Notes: a model not told the origin generated them from the sequence alone. A stretch of DNA of 64,000 bases from Geosiphon pyriformis (GCA_016748015.1 JAAOMT010000627.1:187884-251883), one strand, 5' to 3'; positions 1 through 9,540 are shown, numbered from the stretch's first letter. Translations and numbers: made by a program.

Positions 1-340
1 TCTGCTTCCTATTGACACTAACTGAGCTATTTTTACCAGAGGTAAAAATATTGCCTGTGCTATCTTTTCATTTGGCTCTATAATATATGCCTTTTCTGAA
101 TTATTTTATAGTATAGCAATGATATTTCCTACATATCCTGTGTCAATTATCCCTCCTCTGATGTTGATTTTCTTTTTGGCTAAGCTACTTCTAGATACCA
201 ATTAAACCATTGTTGTGGCTGGAATTTCCAGTGCTATTTTCAGATCAATACAAGTGTGCGAATGTGGTTCCAATTTGATGGGATTTTTCCCTGGATATCT
301 CAAATCAAATCCTGTATCAGTATTATGTGCACATTCTGGC
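1..340 (-). pseudogene. dUTPase domain of element B, partial, with stops
   Basis: Family knowledge: trimeric dUTPases hydrolyse dUTP to dUMP and have five short motifs. Seen here on the minus strand: motif 1 (DTGFDL, an Ala-to-Thr change from the DAGFDL of element A), motif 2 (SRSSLAK), motif 3 (IIDTGYVGNI, with the Asp and Tyr kept) and motif 4 (EKIAQAIFLPL). Motif 5 is beyond the window edge. At least two in-frame stops break it. The same domain is found in elements A (6054-6518) and G (22943-22480). Confidence 0.75.
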
Positions 341-366
341 ATGATACCTTTGCTATTATCACTGAA

Positions 367-690
367 CTATTTAAGTTCTTGTTCCTTGGTGAGGTCAAGA
401 AGTGTGATAAATGTTTTGGGGTTTGAATCAGAGTTTAAAGCATCATAAATTTTATTGCTATTTTGAGCAGAGCTAGAACTATTGTTTTTATCATCATCAT
501 TGTCAGAGTTTGAATCAGGATTGAAAGTTGATTCCAACTTTGATGTGCAGTTGCTTATTGGTTTATTTTTTTCTGGGATTGTGTAGATTATGTATGGTGG
601 TGGATTGTAGATGAGGTTATATTCATTACAATACTGGAAGTCACATAGGATCAAACAGTGTTCACGTAATTGGGTGTTTATTTCTTTCAA
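367..690 (-). pseudogene. Acidic, low-complexity Pol segment of element B
   Basis: The minus-strand reading gives an Asp/Asn/Ser-rich 107-residue stretch, preceded by a short Cys cluster (HCLILCDFQYC). It is colinear with element A 5700-6029 and lies just before the dUTPase. No known domain is recognised. The composition suggests a disordered linker inside the polyprotein. Confidence 0.6.
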
Positions 691-1232
691 GTATTGTTCT
701 TGCTCTTCTCTGGTGAGTGCTAATCACTAGTAATGTTCCTTTGGGTCATCCTCAATGTTACCAAAAACATTGAAAGTTTGGACATATTTGGGTTCAGAAA
801 GAGTTAGAAGGTTGTTTTTAATCTTTAGTAGTTTACTAGTTGTCGTGCCTTCTGCTTTCACATATGCTATTCTCCAGAATTCATGTTTGTCATGGGAATA
901 TTTTTTTAATTGTCACAATGCTCTTTTCCAGGCGTTATCGATTGGTGTTCCTTTGCATACCCAGTTATTTATCAGGATGGTGTACTGGCATGTCTTGTCA
1001 CATGTTTCTCCACATTCTTTTGTTAGGTAAGGTAGTTTCACATGTGAGACAGAGTTGGTTATCCCACTTTCCTTGTCATTTTGGTCATCCAAAGCGCTCT
1101 ATGACACATGGGTGGCAGTAGAATCTGGTAGCAGTGGAGTATTCATCATCATTGTCACAGCATGCTGTTACTCATAGAAATATAGAAATTATATTAGCAT
1201 AATTATTAGCCAATCAGAAGTAAGCGTAGTAA

Positions 1233-1370
1233 ATGTGGAATTCCAGGAATTTCAGGATTCCCAACAAGAAATTGCAGGATTCCAGAATTCCAGGATTCCT
1301 CTCAAAAGAATCACAGGATCCCAGAAATTCTAGGATTCCTGTTGTAAAGAATCAAGGAATTGAGGAATCT
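1233..1370 (+). repeat. Palindromic GGAATTCC-type microrepeat array in U3 (type 1)
   Basis: Many short units built on GGATTCC, GGAATTCC and their complements are packed into about 140 bp. A slightly longer version lies at 10495-10635 in the 3' LTR, and an AT-decayed version at about 17105-17215 in LTR E. Elements B, D and G lack it and carry a different array in the same place. Confidence 0.8.
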
Positions 1371-1374
1371 CAAT

Positions 1375-1387
1375 TATGTATATATAG
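1375..1387 (+). promoter_or_regulatory. TATA-like element of the LTR promoter
   Basis: A TATGTATATATAG run lies just downstream of the U3 array and about 70 bp before an AATAAA. The same block is conserved in the minus-strand LTRs B, F and G (for example about 15100-15115) even though the upstream array differs, which supports it as the core promoter. The transcription start is not determined. Confidence 0.55.
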
Positions 1388-1490
1388 CAGTAGTGTTAGA
1401 AACAGAAAAGACAGAATCAATACCACAGAATCCTTAGCCAAGAAACTAATCATCAAATAAATAATTATTCCATATCTCAACCCACTTTCC

Positions 1491-1564
1491 ACTATTAACA
1501 CTTCATGTTGAGAGTAATTGATACTTAACCACACTGGAACAATAGCTCTTGATCACGGCTATTG
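1491..1564 (+). other. Two conserved stem-loops after the AATAAA of the LTR
   Basis: Stem 1 (1491-1515): ten-base arms around loop CTTCA, with imperfect pairing in this copy. Stem 2 (1540-1564): CAATAGC pairs with GCTATTG around an 11-base loop. In LTR B stem 1 is a perfect ten-base stem (14950-14974), and stem 2 is kept with a changed loop (14901-14925). They may act in RNA processing, dimerisation or strand transfer; function is inferred only. Confidence 0.55.
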
Positions 1565-2012
1565 ACGAAATACTAACGGACCAAATTGCCTTGGCTTATT
1601 TTCTTTACTTTCTTTATTTTTATTTTTATTTATTTTATTTTCTTTCGTTCTTTGATTTTGTTGTTGTATATTAATTGAGTAAAAAATTAAGCACTGAGTT
1701 ATTGACGTCAAGGATAGCCTAATAAAAGACCCAAAAATAAGGATAGGATTTTATATATATTATCGAATAGCTTACCAGAAGGGCACGACTGCCAGACTAA
1801 ATCCGGCCACCATGCTGAGAAAGAAATTGGGAAAACTCTTGGAAAAATACATCTACTATTGACACCATTGAATCTCTGTCTATTATACAAAGAACTCAAC
1901 CAAAACCTTCAGATACTAAAACTTCAGATCAATATCAACTGCAATTAGCTTTGAGCCCCAAGTTACGGGTTTGTTATTTGATTTGACAGCAGAAATAATC
2001 ACCTGTAACATT

Positions 2013-2030
2013 TGGTGCTCCCTGTGAGGT
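2013..2030 (+). promoter_or_regulatory. tRNA primer-binding site of element A
   Basis: Two bases after the LTR, TGGTGCTCCCTGTGAGGT begins with TGG, as expected for pairing to a tRNA 3'-CCA end. The complement reads as an acceptor arm followed by a plausible T-stem. I could not assign the tRNA with confidence. The same site is present in element B (about 14475-14490) and, with small changes, in G (about 26997-27011). Confidence 0.7.
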
Positions 2031-2073
2031 TTAATCTTACAGAGAACCAGCACTGACAACACCAAGCCAAAAA

Positions 2074-3057
2074 GTGGCAGAATCAGAAACTATAGGAGCA
2101 AACCATTTAGGATTCGCAAAATCCTTATTTCAACACTATTGTCAATACTTGGAATTAAACCACAATCATATATCCATCGAATCAGCCTTTAATTTCTACA
2201 TCAACGAAAAGATTTCCTCTTTATTAGGAACACCAGTGAATACTGAATCAGCAAGAGAAACTTTCTATAAGGAATTAATCCAAAACACCAACCTATCAAC
2301 AAATCATAATTTCGCATCCATCATTACTAAGATCAACAAAGAAATTGAACATTACACTCAACAAAAATATCCAATTACATACACTAGTAAAGGGAAGAGA
2401 AAATTACAAACACTAGCAGTAACACCCAGAAAAATACAGCCACCTGCTTGGAAGAAAAACAGAGTTGAATCTCCAAGCAACCCATCCTACCACTATACAC
2501 CTAGAAGCACCATCAACATATCATCAACAGACGTGTTCACATCAACTGCGACATCAGCATTTAGATGATTCCCATTTCAAAGTAGACAAAGAAAAACAGA
2601 ATTGTTAGGACCATATGGTGAATACTTTGAGGGATTTAATTCGCGATCATCAATCCCATTAGGACTTTGATCACCACTGCCTCCACCAGATTTCGGAATC
2701 TCTGATCCATGAGAAGCAGCGGAATCAGAAAAGGAGGAAGAAGAATCAGAGGATCAAGAATTGATTTACCAGCACCCGATTACTGAAAACCCAGAAGTTG
2801 AAACCCCAAATCTTCAAACTCAGCAACAGTTAGAAAATCCGGAAATCAAAACTCCGAATATTCGAACGCTGCCAAATCAAAGAAATCAAGGACCCAAATT
2901 AATTAATCAGCAAAACTTACCTCCAGTAATTGTCATCAATCAACTGCCAATTAATCCCATAGCCGAACCCATATAGCAACCACTTCAGCTACCACCCCAA
3001 CAGCCAGGACAACAACAACTGCTTTAACAGCCACCACAACCACCTAACTTAGATCCA
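2074..3057 (+). pseudogene. Gag leader region of element A (non-AUG, Gln/Pro-rich)
   Basis: This coding-like region, in frame with gag, begins near a GTG codon. It has a basic, Pro/Thr-rich first half and a Gln/Pro/Asn-rich second half. Stops occur at 2566, about 2670, about 2711, 2974 and about 3025. Comparable sequence lies in B (about 14430-13460) and G (about 26960-25940). None of the three copies shows an in-frame ATG at the start of this region, whereas all keep ATG at the core gag start (3058 here). It may be a translated extension by non-AUG initiation, or a decayed coding leader. Confidence 0.5.
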
Positions 3058-4200
3058 ATGGCCTACACACCAATCACAAAACTCGACAACTTTACTGGCA
3101 AAGAGGATGACGCTCAAATATGGCTGAACAATGTAAAAAAAGCCATCACAGCCAATGGATGGAATAATGCTCGAGCAATGCAAGCCATTCCCTACTTTCT
3201 CAAGAATACTGCCAATTCATGGTATCAGAGCTTGGTTAATAAACCACAAGATTTCAATGCCTTCAAAGTGGAATTTCTAAGATACTTCAACAACAATAAC
3301 AGCATCAATTGCCTAGTTAATACATTTACTACCATAAAACAAGGAGAAACTGAAGCAGTCACTACTTACCTGGGACGCTTCCATCAAAACCTATGCCAAA
3401 TTCAAGCAATTGACGCCAACTATTTCACAGCACCACAGATACTTAATCAGTTTATCTGTGGTCTGTGCAACAGCATCTTGCAACATGTACATCCATTGCA
3501 TCCAGGTACCCTTTAAGACGCAGTTACACATGCCAGAGATTTTGAATCTGCCGAATCAGAGACTAACCACGTCCAAGCCATTAATCTAGTAATGAATGAA
3601 TCATCTGAATTGGATTCTAAATTGAAGAAGTTCAGTGAATCAATTAATAAGAGATTGGAAGGATACTTAGCTGACAATTACACCATTTATCAGCCTTCAC
3701 AATGATGCAATAATCAAGGAAATTCTAATCGTGGCCAAAATCAACCACGTCCATCTTCATCAACCAATCAACAGTGGCAACAGGAAACACGTATCTGCCA
3801 CTATTGTGGTAAACAAGAACATATCCAAATTGACTGTCACCAGTGCTTAAATAACCAATGATCGGGAAATCAATATCAAAACTCCAATTGTCAGTTCCAA
3901 ACTCCGAATCATTATTCAAATCAGAATTAAGACCAATATCGAAATAATTACCTGCCCATAACGCAGCAACCAATCTATCAACCGCCAGTATATCAATCTC
4001 CGATTCATCAGCTGCAGCCACAAGTAATATATCAACTGCAGCCACAAATTGTCTATCAACTCCAACTAATTCAAACATCAACCCAGAACCCAGCTCAAAT
4101 GACATCAGGCAACCCTCAATCCAGAGTCACTCAAAACTGGAGATCAGCAATGGTTGTTCACCAACCAATCCCCAGTTCGCTAAACCCACTATTAGGATTA
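3058..4200 (+). pseudogene. Gag (capsid and CCHC zinc knuckle), element A
   Basis: Core gag starts at ATG 3058, a start conserved in B and G. The first 150 residues have the hydrophobic pattern of the retrotransposon gag domain (AQIWLNNVKKAI, then ANSWYQSLV, then FRYF-like segments). A stop at 3514 splits the frame. The CCHC knuckle (C-x2-C-x4-H-x4-C) is intact at 3796-3837. A Gln/Pro/Tyr-rich tail follows with repeats of the type QPPVYQSP (about 3960-4080). The nucleocapsid binds element RNA; this copy cannot make a full-length product. Confidence 0.75.
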
Positions 4201-4329
4201 CACACATAGAATTTAGATACCAGTTGCGTCCAAAACCCAAATTCTCAACATTATTTAAGTCTCCTAGTGACCCTAGGAAACGCCACATTCAACAACACAG
4301 AATTCAATTAGCACATACCTACCAACACC

Positions 4330-4810
4330 ATTTCACTGGCAACCATCTCTAGCAATGAATCCCTAGCAGCCATCTTTCCTTTCGAACTTGAAGAAAACAC
4401 ACCAATACCATTATTCAGTGGAGCCGCCCTCGAAGAGAAACCCATAACAGCAATATACACGGATGCCAGAGTTGATGGTCACTTCATCAAACTTATCCTA
4501 GATAGTGGATCAGCTGGCAGCATAATCACTAGACAACTCATAGACCAATTAGGTCGCCAAGTTGATTGAGCTGCCAGCGCCAGAATCATCACAGCTGATG
4601 GAGCGACCAAAACTCCAATCAGTGAAATTGACAATTTCCCTTTTGAAGTCAATGGCATCATAACTCCCATTAAAGTTCTAGTAATAGAAGCCACTCAATA
4701 CCAAGCTCTCGTTGGTAATGATTGGCTATCCAAAGTCAATGCAACGTTAGACTGGAACACCCAGGAACTCCAGCTAACATATCAGGGCCAACACATACGT
4801 GTTCTGGCCA
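4330..4810 (+). pseudogene. Aspartic protease domain of element A
   Basis: The motif LILDSGSAGSI, with catalytic D-S-G at 4501-4509, is preceded by YTDARVDGH and followed by ITRQLMDQLG-like sequence in the gag frame (here with changes such as the stop at 4566). Retroviral-type aspartic proteases work as dimers and cut Gag-Pol. Gag and protease share one frame in this family; the next domains are in another frame after an A-rich stretch at 4866-4880. The active-site triplet is intact here and in G but is DSR in element B. Confidence 0.75.
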
Positions 4811-5516
4811 TGTGTGGCCACTTCAAAACTCCTCCAAGAGAGAAACTATTGATCGAGCTGGAGGAAGAAAAAAAAAAGCCTATCAAGTATTGTGGACTGA
4901 CGAAGAGCACAACAAGCTGCTGCCAATACTCTCTTGGGATAACAACAACAAGGAAAAAGAGAAACAAAAAGAAGAACTTACCTGAGAAACCAATGACTTA
5001 ACATAAATTGACAATGACGAAAGCGAACCGATTTCAAGCTGGGAATGAGAAGAAGACAAAGAAAATAAAGGAAAAGGAAAAGAAAAAGAGACCACTCAAA
5101 CCATCACCACTTATAACACCTACACTACACCACAACAATCTACCTATTGTCGATCCAAGCTTATATGTGTTGATTGTGACAAGAAATTGTTATCAATGAG
5201 CGCATGCTGTGGAGATGATAAGAAATATTCAACAACAACTAGGTTCTATTGCTGCCCATGCATTCTGGAACGCTTTGGAAGACCAAAACAAGTAGAGAAA
5301 TAGGACAATCAGCCATGCTTAGCTTGTGAAGAGACTCTCTTGGATGAAGGAATGTGGCATGACATTCCTGGACGTGGAGGAACATGCAACATATTGTGTC
5401 AATACATGATTCTAATAAGTGATTGGGTAAAGAAAGGAACCTTAATAGAAGCAGCCTAGAGAAGAGCCGTACAGTGACTGGACAGTTGCCCACATAACGA
5501 CAACAAAATTTGGCGA
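4810..5516 (+). pseudogene. Cys-rich module between protease and dUTPase, element A
   Basis: After a charged Lys/Glu-rich stretch comes a Cys-rich segment (about 5155-5440). Visible pairs are CVDCDKK, FYCCPC, PCLACEE and a later GGTCNILC. It ends with an ISDWVKKG-type segment. The layout resembles paired zinc ribbons, but I recognise no named family. The frame moves from 1 to 0 at the A-run 4866-4880; B and G appear to read through without a shift, so this is probably an indel in A. The module is conserved in B (11831-11304 plus 1130-755) and G (24219-23480). Confidence 0.6.
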
Positions 5517-6029
5517 ATGGCATTTGCAAAAATTGAAGAGGCAACACCAGAAGAGATAAAAATGATCAAAAACAACCCCTCAGAACCTTTAAAGCTTGAC
5601 TGGGATGCAGAACCCATTATAAACCTCCTGGATCTGGAACAATTCCATGAACACTACCAAGAATTAGCACCCACAAGGGAAGAACAAGAACAACAATTAG
5701 AGCAGTTGAACATTCGACTATGTCAACACTGTCTAATTCCCTGTGACTTCCAGTATTGTGATAAGTGTGACCTTATTTACAATCCACCACCACGCATGAT
5801 CTACACGATCTCAGAAGAGGAAGAACCAATTAGCAGCTGTGCATCAGAATCAGAATCACCGATCGATTGTGGTTCAAACTCCAACAATGACAGTGACAAC
5901 AACAGTTTAAACTCCATTCAAAATGGCAATGACAACAACAATGATTCCAACTCAGATACAAACTCTAATGTAAACTATGAACAATACATTGCACTACCAG
6001 ATCTCTCCAAAAAACAAGAGTTGAAATAG
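5517..6029 (+). pseudogene. Acidic/Cys segment preceding dUTPase, element A
   Basis: A 170-codon open stretch. The first part is helical and acidic (PEEIKMIKNN, EQFHEHYQEL). A compact Cys cluster follows: C-x2-C-x4-C-x4-C-x2-C (CQHCLIPCDFQYCDKC). Then comes a long Asp/Asn/Ser-rich tail ending in LSKKQELK. A stop separates it from the dUTPase at 6054, in the same frame. The Cys cluster could bind one zinc. No known domain recognised. Confidence 0.6.
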
Positions 6030-6053
6030 TATAGTGACAATGGGAAAGGTATT

Positions 6054-6518
6054 ATGCCAGAACGTGCACATGATACTGATGCAGGGTTTGATCTGAGATA
6101 TCCAGGAAAAGATGTCATCAAATTGGAACCATATTCACACACCTGCATTGATCTGAAAATAGTACTAGAAATTCCGGCAACAACCATGGTTCAATTAGCA
6201 TCTAGGAGTAATTTAGTGAAAAGAGGGATTAATATAAGAGGAGGAATAATTGACGTGGGATATATAGAAAATATCATCACTATGCTACAAAATGACTCAG
6301 AAAAGGCCTATGTAATAGAGCCTAATGAAAAGATAGCACAGACAATATTCCTGCCTCTGGTTAGAATAGCTCAGTTAATATCAGTGGGAAAGAGGGAGGA
6401 ATTAAGAATAATGGCAAGAGAAATACAGAGATTCAGATCCACAGGTAGAATAGATGTACCAGTTAATATGGCAGAGGAAGAAATTGTTGGCCAAGGAGAA
6501 ATTATCTCAACTGGTTAA
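6054..6518 (+). pseudogene. dUTPase domain of gypsy Pol, element A
   Basis: All five trimeric-dUTPase motifs are visible in order. Motif 1 is DAGFDL (residues about 8-13). Motif 2 is ASRSNLVKRG. Motif 3 is GGIIDVGYIENI, with the catalytic Asp and Tyr but Glu where Gly is usual. Motif 4 is EKIAQTIFLPL. Motif 5 is a degenerate FRSTGR. The enzyme would remove dUTP and limit uracil incorporation during reverse transcription. The stop TAA (6516) replaces a CAA seen in element G, where the frame runs on into the RT linker for 344 codons. So the domain is part of Pol, not a separate host gene. Confidence 0.85.
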
Positions 6519-7016
6519 GCTATTTCCATTCCACCATATAGCCAGTACATGTTAGCAATAGAAAGGAAAGAAAAGGAGCAAGAACAGATGTTTGAAGCAG
6601 AAGCAACCTTTTGTGAATCGGGAGAGATTGGGTTGATCAATCTCCACATACCAGCCAAAAGTTATAACAGCATAAAAATTCCCATCTACAACAATACTGG
6701 CAATGTCATCAGCATATCAGAAGGAACCACCATCGGATATTTAATCACAGAAATAGAAGACCAACCACCAAACCCCATTCCAGACTTTCCACAACTTTGT
6801 GGATATGTTGACATTACATCACAAACAATCTATGGATAAGACAAATGTTATTTGCTCCAACCAGAACAATTGGAACAAATGAAAATGAGAAACCTAGATC
6901 CACTCCAATGTATGCAGCTCAAGATGTTACTCAACAATTTCAATGACATCTTTGCTAGTGAAAATGAGTTTGGCTGAACTGATATCATCCAGCATCAGAT
7001 CAAGACTGGAGATGCA
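6519..7016 (+). pseudogene. Pol linker between dUTPase and RT, element A
   Basis: An open stretch (6549-6839) ends at TAA (6837), which is CAA in element G, and then continues into RT. It has a beta-rich segment (INLHIPAKSYNSIKIPIYN) followed by PDFPQLCGYVDI. Gypsy Pol proteins often carry an all-beta linker before RT, and this fits that place. No catalytic motif is visible. Confidence 0.6.
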
Positions 7017-7880
7017 ATGCCAATCAAACAAAGAGCATACAGAGTGCTGCCAGCCAGCCACGAGATTATTCGTCAAGAGATAAACAGAATGCTTGACAAC
7101 AGGCTAATTCAACTATCAATGAGTCCATGGTCATCACCAGTGGTACTCATCCATAAGAAAAATAGAAAAATCCGGTTTTGTGTAGACTATAGAAAACTCA
7201 ATAGTGTAACTCATGGAGACAGTTATCCAACTCCACAAATACAGGAATTATTCGATGCTTTCGGTGGGAACAAATGGTTCTCCACATTAGATTTGGACAG
7301 TGGTTACTGACAAGTAGCCATGAATTCAGCTGACAAAGAGAAGATGGCATTTACTACTAGAAAAGGGAATTTCGAATTTGAAGTAATGCCATTCGGCTTA
7401 ACCAATGTCTTAGCAACTTTCCAACAGCTAATGGAAATTATTTATATGGGCTTATTGTAGAAATCAGTAGTTGTATACTTGGATGACACCAATGTATTCT
7501 CAAAGATGTTTGATGATCATCTTTATCATCTTCAACAAGTATTCGAAAGATTAAGAAGAGCAGGACTAAAGTTAAATGCAACAAAGTGCTTCTTTGGCAA
7601 GATGGAACTCAAATTTTTGGGACACATAGTCAGCAAAGACAACATTAAAACGGATCCAGAGAAAATAGAGATAGTAAAAAACTTTCCAGTACCAACCAAT
7701 ATAACAGAACTGAAATCATTCTTGGGATTTGCCAGCTACTATTGGCATTTTATCAAGAACTTTTCCAAGATAGTGCAGCCACTCAATCAACTACAAAACA
7801 AAAATGTGAAATATGAATGGACAGAAAGTTAACAAGAAGCTTTTGATATTCTGAGGAAAAAGCTCATCCAAGCTCCAGTG
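7017..7880 (+). pseudogene. Reverse transcriptase domain, element A
   Basis: Typical Ty3/gypsy RT blocks are visible: PIKQRAYRV, SPWSSPVVLIHKKN, RFCVDYRKLN, FSTLDLDSGY, MPFGLTN and the catalytic YLDD (about 7476-7487), followed by FLGHIVS and KSFLGFASYY. Stops at 7308 (TGG to TGA within GY-W-Q), 7458 (TAG just before the YLDD block) and 7830 (CAA to TAA) inactivate it. The TAG at 7458 is also present in element G. Confidence 0.85.
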
Positions 7881-8280
7881 CTGATCTATCCAGATTACAG
7901 CAAACCATTCATTATCACCACTGATGCATCTGGCCAAGCATTGGGAGCAGTATTATCTCAGAAAAGACCAGACAGCAGAGAACATCCAGTAGCATATGCC
8001 AGCAGAGGTTTAACACCAGCCAAAAAGAACTATGGAACACCAGAACAAGAACACTTAGCAATATACTGGGCTGTCATGAAATGGAAAGAATACTTGAGCC
8101 AGAAGTTTGAAGTATATACAGATCACAAGAGATTGACATCACTCCAAAAACAAGAATTTGGAGATGGAAGACAGTCAAGATAGAAAATGGCACTCGCACC
8201 ATACAATTATACTATATATTACAAAAAGGGAAAAGACAACAAAAATGCTGATGGTTTATCACAAATAAAACAAATCTAAG
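7881..8280 (+). pseudogene. RNase H domain, element A
   Basis: Motifs TTDASGQALGAVLSQ, then YGTPEQEHLAIYWAVMKW and YTDHKRLTSL, give the D-E-D pattern of RNase H, which degrades the RNA strand during reverse transcription. A TAG at 8181 falls at a Trp that is usual in this block; the frame continues as KMALAPYNYTIYYKKGKDN to NADGLSQ. Element G has TAG at the same site (20816-20814). Confidence 0.8.
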
Positions 8281-8416
8281 AACATTTCAACCCAAAAATA
8301 TAATAAAACCAGAACAATACCAACAGAAAAAATACAACAAAAAGATAAACATACAAAAATATCAACAATTACAACATTATCTAAATACTCAACAGTTCAA
8401 GGAGAATTTATCTCAT

Positions 8417-9540
8417 ATGGAACAAAAGAGTATCAAACAACAATCAAAATATTTTATCACTCACCAAAATATACTTTATCAGAAAAATAGAAAAGATCCA
8501 GATCAACCAACCAGAGTAATTACGAAGCCAGAAAAAGAGACAATATTATTCAACATGCACTCAAATCCAACAGCAAGACATTTTCACAAAGAAGCAACCA
8601 TAGAAAGAACTAAAAAAAGATACTATTGGCCATCAATATACCCAGACATCATTCAATATGTTCAAAATTGTAATGCTTGTCAGCGAAGAGGAGGAACAAG
8701 ACCCAGTGAACCATTAAGACCAATCAAAGTGGGACAACTATTTGATCGTATGAGAATTGATTTAGTCAGACCATTAACAATCACCAGTAAAGGAAACAGA
8801 TACATAGCAGTAGCTATGGACTATCTCACTAAATGGCCAAAGGCAAAAGCAATTCAAAGAGCGGATGCAGAATCCATTGCCAAATTTGTTCATCAGGAGT
8901 TGATTTGTCAACATGGATGTCCAAAAGAATTATTATCAGACCAAGGAACTCATTTTGTGAACAGAACATTAAATGAATTAAGCCAAAGATTCAGAATCAA
9001 AAGACCATTATCATCACCATACCATCCACAAACCAACGGATTGGTAGAAAGATTTAACAGAACGTTGTGTAAAGCAATAGCCAAGCTCAGCCAAGAAAAC
9101 CAGAACAATTGGGATTTGTTCATACCATCAGTACTATTTGCTTATCGAACAACAAAACAAGATACTACACAAGCAACACCATTTGAATTAGTATACAGAA
9201 GAATAGCAATGTTACCAGTAGAGAGAAAAATTAATACATATCCAACTGAACCAATAACAGAGAAAAATTTTCAAAAAACATTGTTGAGAAGAACATATGA
9301 CTTAATGGAAACATTGGAAAACAAACAAAAAAGAGCAGCTGATAATATCCAAAAGTCACAAGAAACACAGAAAGAAAGACATGATAGTCAACTACCAGAC
9401 AAACCAGTTGAATTCAAGATCGGAGACAAAGTATTACTACATTGTACCAAAGTAGAAAAACAATGAAGTGGAAAATTTGACCCCAAATAAGATGGACCAT
9501 TTCACATAGAAGAAATTCTAGGAAATAGAGCTTACAAATT
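8417..9540 (+). pseudogene. Integrase, element A (core intact)
   Basis: A 349-codon open frame. The N-terminal zinc module has His residues in HSNPTARHFHKEAT and Cys in CNACQRRGG. The DDE core has Asp in RIDLVRPL, Asp in LLSDQGTHF and Glu in GLVERFNRTL, with correct spacing. The C-terminal part shows the GPF/Y-like element FKIGDKVLLH and, past a stop at 9464, DGPFHIEEIL. Integrase joins cDNA to the target and is the best preserved domain in this copy. Its frame differs from RT because of an indel between 8281 and 8417. Confidence 0.88.

Larger units (their letters stand above)
1..1165 (-). mobile_element. Distal part of gypsy element B (minus): Cys-rich module, acidic segment, dUTPase start
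   Basis: Read on the minus strand, this is the continuation of element B from 11304. It is colinear with element A at about 5200-6390. In order it holds the end of the Cys-rich module (about 1130-755), the acidic segment (690-367) and the first four dUTPase motifs (about 340-1); the element then leaves the window. The dUTPase start shows the GFDL motif and an SRSSLAK motif. The reading frame has in-frame stops, for example one in the motif before SRSSLAK, so this copy is dead. Element A is inserted at 1165/1166. The junction bases match the uninterrupted sequence of element A around 5205 when the two sides are joined. High confidence as an element fragment. Confidence 0.85.
1166..2010 (+). 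repeat. Element A 5' LTR
   Basis: 845 bp, with inverted ends TGTTAC and GTAACA. U3 contains an array of GGAATTCC/GGATTCC-like units (about 1233-1370). A TATA-like run is at 1375-1387 and an AATAAA at 1456-1461. Two stem-loops follow at 1491-1515 and 1540-1564. The same LTR recurs at 10426-11299, and a related but U3-different version is found in elements B, D and G. Confidence 0.92.

Noticed and set aside
1233-1460. Small protein from the LTR (and its twin at 10495-10749)
   Set aside because: The open frame is a by-product of the GGATTCC repeat array and is not conserved in type 2 LTRs.
4860-4885. Programmed frameshift at the A-run in element A
   Set aside because: Elements B and G read through the same region without a shift, so an indel in a homopolymer is the simpler reading.
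7017-9466. Alternative genetic code with TAG/TGA read as Trp or Gln
   Set aside because: TAA, TAG and TGA all occur in the repeats, while the 938-codon PPR gene and the other host genes are open in the standard code and use normal stops.
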